From: Phoronis ovalis
Lineage: Eukaryota; Phoronida; Phoronidae
Assembly: GCA_028565635.1 (NCBI GenBank)
Contig: JAOXYB010023358.1
Coordinates: 1 to 16,589, forward strand
DNA length: 16,589 nucleotides
Direction: 5' to 3'
Shown one piece after another: positions 1 to 7,200 of this stretch (its first letter is position 1; each line of letters opens with the position of its first letter). Under the pieces are notes generated by a model that did not search any database, was not told where the DNA came from, and saw nothing but the letters and a program-made list of their open reading frames with translations. The position numbers and the translations under genes were made by a program.

Positions 1-70
1 AGTTAAGCAGCGTTGGGCCCTGTTAGTACTTGGATGGGTGACCGCCTGGGAATACAGGGTACCGTAGATA
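1..70 (+). rRNA. 5S rRNA-like sequence, 3' half (head of a 5S-derived repeat)
   Basis: Bases 1 to about 70 match the 3' part of a eukaryotic 5S rRNA, including the block TTAGTACTTGGATGGGTGAC and the stretch CGCCTGGGAATAC. This region holds the internal RNA polymerase III promoter (intermediate element and C box). The 5' half lies outside the window. The usual T-run terminator after the gene is missing: the sequence runs into (TA)n and then a repeat body. That favours a 5S-derived SINE head over a working 5S gene, although a 5S gene copy broken by an insertion is possible. Confidence 0.8.
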
Positions 71-266
71 TATATATATATATATTATGGATAGATGGGG
101 CTCATCAGTCTGGAAGAGAAGGAAAACTCTGATTTCAAACCTCCGCTGCCTTGCGGCCATAACCACTCATAGGAAAGGCTTCGGGAGTCAACCCTGAGGA
201 AAAATCCGGAGTCGGAGTCCCCAAGGCAGTCTGAGGCGTTCTGGGAACTCCTGCGACGGCACTGGA

Positions 267-378
267 ACATACACACATACATACATACATACATACATAC
301 ATACACACACACACATACACACACATACATACACACACATACATACATACATACATACATATACAATACACACACACA
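267..378. repeat. (CATA)n / (CA)n microsatellite
   Basis: A run of CATA units with interspersed CA dinucleotides covers about 110 bp directly after the SINE-like body. It probably grew from the element's 3' simple-repeat tail. Confidence 0.95.
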
Positions 379-510
379 GAGAGTTTTATTTGAAGAAACC
401 CTCCAACGAATAAATAAGGTCTCTATCACATATCGATGGTTCTTACTCAAACTGGTGAAGCGTGGTTTAATAATGTTCGAATCTGTTTTATATTTGGTTG
501 GACAGTATGA

Positions 511-586
511 GAATTTTAGCTAAAGTCGTTTTAGTAAAAGAATTTTAGCTAAAGTCGTTTTAGTAAAAGAATTTTAGCTAAAGTCG
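511..586. repeat. 29-bp tandem repeat, about 2.6 copies
   Basis: Two perfect 29-bp units (511-539 and 540-568) and a partial third (569-586) begin with GAATTTTAGCTAAAGTCG. No gene or known element explains them. The perfect identity suggests recent duplication. Confidence 0.9.
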
Positions 587-811
587 ATTGGTATATCCAT
601 CGTCGAATGGATCCGGATGAAAACTCGTCACTTCAAAAATAAATAACTTGAAGAAAAAGATCAGAGTTACGTGTAAATCAAGCATCTTCAGACGACAACA
701 ACTTACAAGGCAAATTAAATTACTCGTACAATTAACTTTTTGCATTCCTGTCGAGCGTATGTACAAAATGTACAAATAGAAATTTTGAATAAAATGTAAT
801 GTCGAACTTAC

Positions 812-922
812 TTGTCGCTGACTTGTCCTTTTAAGTTCACTAAAGGGATCGATACTTAGTTGAGACGATGTATGCCTAAGAACCGATTTTACAAGTAAAT
901 CTCGCCTAGATTCTTGTCTCTT
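812..922 (-). CDS. Candidate internal coding exon, possibly a 3' exon of the CNB-domain gene
   Basis: On the minus strand a good acceptor (TATGTTGCAG, ending at 923) precedes 37 open codons, followed by the strong donor CAA|GTAAGT (811 downward). The encoded segment runs from KRQESRRDLLVK at its start to ELKRTSQRQ at its end. It is basic, serine-rich and coding-like. Both boundaries are phase 0, so it could follow the phase-0 ends of the CNB gene's exons at 4784 or 4289, or the candidate exon at 2229-2315. It contains no domain I recognise. It could instead belong to a different minus-strand gene mostly outside the window. The frame stays open past the donor into low-complexity sequence, which I regard as intron. 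Confidence 0.45.
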
Positions 923-1244
923 CTGCAACATACGAAATTGTTAATGCCAATATCTAAAAATTGTCGTTTTCTTAAAAAATAAGATCTTATAGAACAACTG
1001 TTGCTACAGGTCCTGTACTGTACGATCCTAAGATGGACTTTTCAATTAGCAGAATGATCTTATGGAACGTACATAACTGATCATCTAGAAGAACTGAATC
1101 TATAATTTTTACAACAAAACTCACAGTAAATAGTTTTGCAAGATTTAGGATATGGACCAGCAGTGCAAGTCAACTAATGAAAGGACTATTACAATGTCTA
1201 GATCAAAAACAACTCAGAAAGTAGAGCAGTCCTTCCATATCTGA
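923..1244. other. No gene seen; presumed intron or spacer
   Basis: This AT-rich stretch lies between the candidate exon at 812-922 and the hAT-like element. I see no exon, RNA gene or repeat in it. Confidence 0.6.
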
Positions 1245-2089
1245 CAGTGACGGATTTACGGGTGGGCGTGGAAGGCGCGCGCCCCCTTTCCCAAGAAATA
1301 ATTAATTGTATATGTCCACAGAGATATTAACCTAGATTATGAGCGTATCATAGATAGATTTGCCAATAAGAATGCCTATGGTTAATCCTGTTGCCGACTG
1401 AAGGTGCCACTTGTATATAAAGATTATCAGTTATATTTTGTTCTTTAAAATAAAATAAACGTATGCTGAAATCAAAAATAGTTGTTAAATTATGTCCTTT
1501 CTCAAGAAGAACGAGCAGCCAATTGTTGGACAATTATCGAAGTGGTTGATTTGGACTGTGATTTAAATAATTTCTTGCAGTAAATGTACCGATTAGGTAA
1601 CAGAAATGACAGAAAGATAGACAAAAAACATGTTAATTTTATTGTCTATTAACCAGTACAATGACAATGCATGCCTCTTTAGTAATTCTAAGCTAACGTG
1701 ATACTAAACCTCCATTTCAATACTGAGTAAAAAATATAAATTCAAAATAATAATACTGAAGGCTTAGGTAAAATCTACAAATAATTAAAAGCTGAATGTG
1801 TAGCCCTGCATGTAGACTGACTTCAGCCCCTCTTGGATAAAATTTGTGATTTTTTTTTTCTTTAAATTAATTAGTCTTAACAATAACAATTTATGTTTAA
1901 ATGTATAAAAGGAGCGCAGAGTGTCATGGAAAAGAGTCTCTGAATGCACCAGATTGCACGAAAACACACCAAATATTCAAAAAAAATTCGGGGGAGTATG
2001 CCCCTGAACCCTCCTAGTTTCGCGGGCGCTCGCCCTCAAATGCATTTTTTCCACGCCCCTCCTTCAGGAAAATTCTGGATCCGCCACTG
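1245..2089. mobile_element. hAT-like non-autonomous DNA transposon
   Basis: The left end starts CAGTGACGGAT and the right end, read in reverse complement, starts CAGTGGCGGAT. Both are then followed by a GGGCGTGGAA block, giving short terminal inverted repeats of the CAGTG...CGGAT type common in hAT elements. The 845-bp interior has no transposase frame; the two 60-residue minus-strand frames inside show no recognisable motif. The 8-bp flanks (1237-1244 and 2090-2097) match at only 5 of 8 positions, so the target duplication has decayed or the ends are slightly misplaced. Confidence 0.75.
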
Positions 2090-2228
2090 ATAGCATAAAA
2101 TTCTCGACAGTTCTGTGCCTTAACTGATAGCACAAAAGAGCCGGCCAGCTGCAATATTCAAAAGTGGGGCTACTGTTCGTTGTGTTATCTACATATTTGT
2201 AAAGGGAAAACATATAATTATAACGAAC

Positions 2229-2315
2229 CAGTGATTTTAGATTATGCTTGATGTCAACTCCACTTCCTGATAGTCGTCGCTCTTCTACCGCTGATATTTG
2301 TCTTTCATGGCGCTT
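2229..2315 (-). CDS. Candidate internal coding exon of the CNB-domain gene (weak 3' boundary)
   Basis: A minus-strand acceptor with a pyrimidine tract (TTTTTTGCTTAG, ending at 2316) precedes an open phase-0 frame beginning KRHERQISAVEERRLSGSG. The first 29 codons look coding: they are charged and the frame has no stops. A possible phase-0 donor, CTG|GTTCGT, follows 2229 but is weak. The frame stays open to about 2063, inside the hAT element, so the end is uncertain. Its phase would let it join the upstream exon ending at 4289 (ACT|GTAAGG) and the downstream exon starting at 922. The charged composition resembles the C-terminal part of the CNB protein. This is a candidate only. Confidence 0.35.
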
Positions 2316-2624
2316 CTAAGCAAAAAAGTATTATTGAGACAAATCTGTCACATACTGAGAAGCATACCCATGAATTACAGTACTCCTTTCGGAAAGTTTA
2401 TATGAATATGTAAATACGAATCTATCGAATGCGATTTAGTTTTTAGTTTTGGTTTATCTAACTTATGAATTAGACAAAAACACACGTCTATCAATACATA
2501 GAAATGACAAGAAGATTAATAGTGGATATAAGTCTCTTATATTCCGTAGATTTCCCGCTTGTATTGCCAGGCTAGCAAATAGGCCCCTCTTATGGGATCA
2601 GTAAAACCAAGTAGACATAAAAAG

Positions 2625-4059
2625 ATATGAGTAGATAGGGGGACCGTTGAGCGTATTCCGGTAGACGGCGCTACCAAATGACGTCACAGGTCAAATGTCA
2701 TATGTCACGACCTTTGCGCAAACCGGAAACATTTACCCGCCAGTTTTAACGGTTTTGGCGCGCATATTATAACGACTCTAAAAACCGTTGGATTTTGGCG
2801 CCAATTTTTCAATTGTTTATAATTTCCGTTATATTAAAACTAGAACAATAAAATTTGATTCCTAATTAAGTGTTGCTATGGTTTTTTGAATTACAAATTA
2901 ATAACATCATATTGCCACCAGGTGGCGTGTTTTGGCGCCATTTCTTAATTTGCTAATAACTTCTGTTGTATTAATGGTACATTATTGAAAATTGATATGT
3001 AGAGTATTGGTGTGATATAAAAATTTGGGAAAGGCCAGTGGTATAAAAATGAAAGATTACTCTATCGTTACATCAAATTTAGTTGAAACATTACTGGATT
3101 TTTAAAAGAACAATCACAAAAACTTGTCAAACTATGATCACAATACTATCTGCTTACTCACGCAACACATTGGGTATATAATGATAAACCTGTAACTTAA
3201 CACAGTAGAAATAACTGATCGAAATAAATGTGGCTAATTTTTGCGTATACAGTTGAATTTTAAAAAAGTTTTATATTGTACATATATACACTTCAGTCTT
3301 TTATATTTAATGTTCAGATTAATGGTTAATATTTACTTAGACTTTGTAGGCCGTAGGTACATATAGTAAGAATAAAACATTTACTTAAGCTGTGTAATCA
3401 AAACTACACATAATGTATGACAAAAAAAACATAGAATCATTATACCTTACTGTGCTAATAAAGACATGTATATTCACTGGATGGAAATCTTTGCAAGTTC
3501 TCACTTACTGCTATATAACACTTATCACATCCTGTAATTATGAGTGGTGATTGGTCAACATACAAAATATGTATTGATGTTAACATCATACTTGTCCGGT
3601 CTTGCCTATAACCATTACCAAGTAACAGCTGTTATTTCGTAAATAATCACTGGGGCACTATAGTAATAATGGTGTCATAATTTGAAAGCTAATGGTGACA
3701 TTACTCTACATATCAATTTTCAATAATGTACCATTAATACAACAGAAATTATTAGCAAATTAAGAAATGGCGCCAAAACACGGCACCTGATGGCAATATG
3801 ATGTTATTGATTTGTAATTCAAAAAACCATAGCAACACTTAATTAGGAATCAAATTTCATTGTTCTAGTTTCAATATAACGGAAATTATAAACAATTGAA
3901 AAATTGGTGCCAAAATCCAACAGTTTTTAGAATCGTTATAATATGCGCGCCAAAATCGTTAAAATTGGCGGGTAAATGTTTCCGGTTGACATTTGACCTT
4001 GACCTGTGACGTAGCGCCGTCTACCGGATACGCTCAACGATCCCCCTATCTACTCATAT
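2625..4059. mobile_element. 1.4-kb element with ~360-380-bp terminal inverted repeats
   Basis: The left arm (about 2625-3007) and the right arm (about 3703-4059) are imperfect inverted copies of each other. They start with ATATGAGTAGATAGGGGGA at the outside and end near ATTGATATGTAGAGTA at the inside. A spacer of about 700 bp (3008-3702) has no coding capacity that I can see. This is the layout of a non-autonomous foldback or long-TIR transposon. The outermost bases are palindromic (ATAT on both sides), so a TA or ATAT target duplication cannot be told from the TIR itself. I could not assign a superfamily. It lies just downstream of the CNB gene's TGA at 4268, or inside an intron if that gene continues. 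Confidence 0.85.
3008..3702. other. Spacer of the long-TIR element; no gene seen
   Basis: This AT-rich interior between the two TIR arms has no open frame of note on either strand, no transposase motif and no RNA gene. Confidence 0.7.
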
Positions 4060-4267
4060 GGATTAGAACTGGTTCAGACGTCAACAGTATTCGTAACGGT
4101 TGGGAGAAGCTGAAAGTATTGCATGAAGTTCTGTGCTGTGCAAGTAACAGTTGCATTTGTAAGACGCAAATTAATGTGAGATAGATGAAAGTAGCATCGT
4201 CGAGATAGATGAAAATAGCGAATGAGAAAGTATCAAATTTTGAGGGAAGGTATGTGCTACAGGTTCT
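4060..4267. other. 3' flank or intron of the CNBD2-like gene
   Basis: This 208-bp stretch lies between the TGA and the long-TIR element. It contains a 24-bp-spaced direct repeat of GAGATAGATGAAA (about 4178-4214). No canonical AATAAA for the minus strand was found here, so no poly(A) site can be given. That slightly favours the idea that transcription and splicing continue further left. Confidence 0.5.
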
Positions 4268-7200
4268 TCACACGTTGATAACCCTTACAGTTTTCCTTAA
4301 ATGTCGATCATTAAGACTTCTACGGCCTGTTTCGTCTTCAGATTCGCTGCTATTGTCACTCGGTACTAGTAGCAATTGTTCTTGGTCGATTTTTTCCTGG
4401 AAATAACACCAATCCTTACAGTGTTGCGTTGTAAAAATATTGTGATTGGTTTTTGAGGTAATGAAATCAGGCATAAAAGCAGTGAGAACAGCTAAAGATA
4501 CTGTAGCTTATTAGCTGCTGTGTTTGACAGCATTAAGAGATGTCAATTGGTAACTTTTCGCAGTGGATTGTTTCAATACCCGACATCAGACAAGTGTTGA
4601 GTTCTGGTGGCAAATAAGGGCTTGACCCTTGTCAGCATTCGTATACTATATAGATGACACGTATAGGATCTAGCAATTAGTAAAATTAAAACACAGTGAT
4701 CAACCAGCTCATCACGCTGGTCAATAGAAATAATCGTCTGACACTGTAGTATAAACGTGAGAAACAAACACAATATTACGCACTTGCGTTTTCCTTTTTC
4801 GCATAAGTACATCCAGGTGAGATTTTTGCTCGCGTGCTTTTTTAAGTTTTCTCCGAAGAACTTCTGTTCTATATTTATTGAAAGCGTAACGTGCCAGTGC
4901 CATTTGGTGTTCACTACTAATGTCATTTAAAATGCTAAAAAAGAAAATAAAAGGAAATTAACAGACAATACTCTTTAGTTACACCATTGCAACAACAAAA
5001 AATGTTAATACTGTATTATTTCAAGCTTAAGGAAAACTTAGCAAGGAGAAACATGTAAAACGCTTAATTAAACTTGCCTGGCTGTTGGTGATACTACAGG
5101 AAGGTAGCTTCGTTTATTAGTTGTCGGTGTAATCAACGGGCGAGAGTCCATTAAAATAGGCCTTCCGTCTGGGGCCTGTAATAAAATATCCCGGGGGGCA
5201 GTCAGTATGAAAGAGGGTACGCATGTTCCAACAAAATTTCGCGTGAAAGGGTGTATTTTTCGAGCCGCCGGCGCGCAACACGCGTTACGCGATTAGGTTC
5301 TGTTTTTTGGCTAAAATCACGAAAAGGGATGTTTTTTTGAGATGTGACACTACTTAAAGGGTGTTTTTTCTCAAAAGTCACTTCTTAGGGGTGTATTTTT
5401 TCAAAAAAACTCACTTCCTTAGGGGTGTATTCTGACAGAATTTCACTTCGTTAGGGGCTTTTTTCAAAAGCCATGTTGAAACATAGGTACCCACTTTCGT
5501 ATTGACTGCCTCCCCTGGGTAAAATATGCAGTAAGAACATTATAGTTTGCATTCCTGCGTACATTTTTTTTCTGATATATACGTGGTTGAAGTGTTCTTA
5601 CCAGTGTTTGAATATAGTGGACGCAGTGAAGAAAAAGTGTAAAATAAAAAATACTTGCAGTTTCTAAGAGAACTTGCTTATAACGTGATAAACATTAAAT
5701 AACTCACAAGGAAAACATCGTCATCATCCCCACTAGCCGCATATAACCAACCAGCTTTGTTTTTGTGGCATAGCACCATTTGCTCTTCTTTAAACATTCG
5801 TGTAATGTCTCTAGATTCAAATGTTCGTGTCTGAAACGATATTCCACATCTGATACTAATAAGTAGAAGCATTACTAATTTGACTTTGAAATAACAAACA
5901 TTAATGTATTTATTTTAATAAAAATAGGTTTAAAATTATTTTTTAAATTGTGTCTGAATTGAAATTAAACTACAAAATTATGACACTATGATTTGCGTAA
6001 AAGCAAAGCGTTTGACACATGCTAATATGGAGTTAAACTCACATCTTTAAAAATGTTCACACTTGCCTTGGCGGTGTTTACAACTTGCAGGAAAGGTGCC
6101 GTTGGAGAGCGTCTATTTTTCAGTATATGCAAACTGGAGATCAACGAGGACTTTGCATCTAAAGAACACGAAGCTGTGAAACACTGTTTTATTTTAGTAT
6201 CAGAACATATGCCATCTTATATATTGCCCTAATGAGGGAAGTCGCTTAGAAAAATGAATCCAACAAGAATTTACTTATTTGAGAGATGGGTGTATGGAAA
6301 CTTAAGAGATGTGTGATACAGTGAAACAGTGGAGAACAGGAAAATCCTGCACTACTATTCAGTTTCATTGCATTCCCAGAAATACGTGTTTAGAAGTAAC
6401 GTACTTAACAGAAGTAAGAGTATACCTATAGCGAATTCTATAAATTTCAATTTGTATTCATTTCCAAACGCTAAAGGACGAGGCGAAATGTTAAATGTAG
6501 GATAAAAACCGTTAGGCTTAGCTTTGGTCAAGACCCCTTAGCTCCTTTCCCCTGTAACTGTCTTATGTTGTTGACATCGCTGTGTTTTTTAATGTAACAT
6601 TTTGCTGTCATATAGATATAATAATTATACCGTATAAATTATAAACACATACATGTATCAAGTTTATTTTAAAAACAAATTTTACACAATAAATTTTCGA
6701 ATTTATTTTTTGATACACAAACGAACTGGTAATATCAATTCGGCACATTAATCTTCATCCAAATTGTTACTTATATGCAATACTGATATCCAATTGAAAT
6801 TTGAAACATTTAATATCATCTCTGTGTGTTTGTTTTTAAATTCGGATTACGTCGCATGAAAGTCATGAAACCTAAAGTAGTCTTGAACCCACAATCCCGA
6901 ATTAAAAGAATTAAGTTTTTTATGCTACATTCATGGCCTCGTACCTAAACAACCAAGTCAGCAAAGTCAAGGTGTTAATCTCGAGGTATTAATCGATAAT
7001 ATACACAGTAAACTTAGGTTACTGGTCTAGTACCGGGGTCTAGTAATAAAAATTAAAGCCATATTCTAAACCAGATGTCAACAATCTTACCAAAATCTTC
7101 AGACGCATTGATGTGCATTTTGCTAGTAGATCTTTGTTGATGTCCAAGCAAAAAGTTGAACATTTTCTCTCTGTCAAATCTGCATGAAATAGGAATTAAA

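Larger units (their letters stand above)
1..378 (+). mobile_element. 5S-headed SINE-like element, 5' truncated by the window edge
   Basis: The order is a 5S rRNA head (1-70), (TA)n (about 67-86), a moderately GC-rich body (about 87-266) and a (CATA)n tail (about 267-378). The body is unlike the AT-rich surroundings and resembles the conserved tail part of a LINE/SINE family. A Pol III head, a body and a simple-repeat tail is the layout of SINEs, including the 5S-derived SINE3 class. I infer the class from this layout. No target-site duplication can be tested because the 5' end is outside the window. Minus-strand open frames here are translations of the microsatellite. Confidence 0.6.

Noticed and set aside
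85-450. Minus-strand open frames of up to 121 residues rich in MYVC repeats
   Set aside because: They are translations of the (CATA)n microsatellite and the SINE-like body, not genes.
3993-4406. Plus-strand open frames of 63 and 65 residues
   Set aside because: The first starts inside the long-TIR element, and the second is antisense to the last CNBD2-like exon. Neither has a recognisable motif.
4573-4926. Minus-strand open frame of 117 residues overlapping exon 11
   Set aside because: It uses a different frame from the phase-consistent exon 4934-4784, and its product looks like translated intron.
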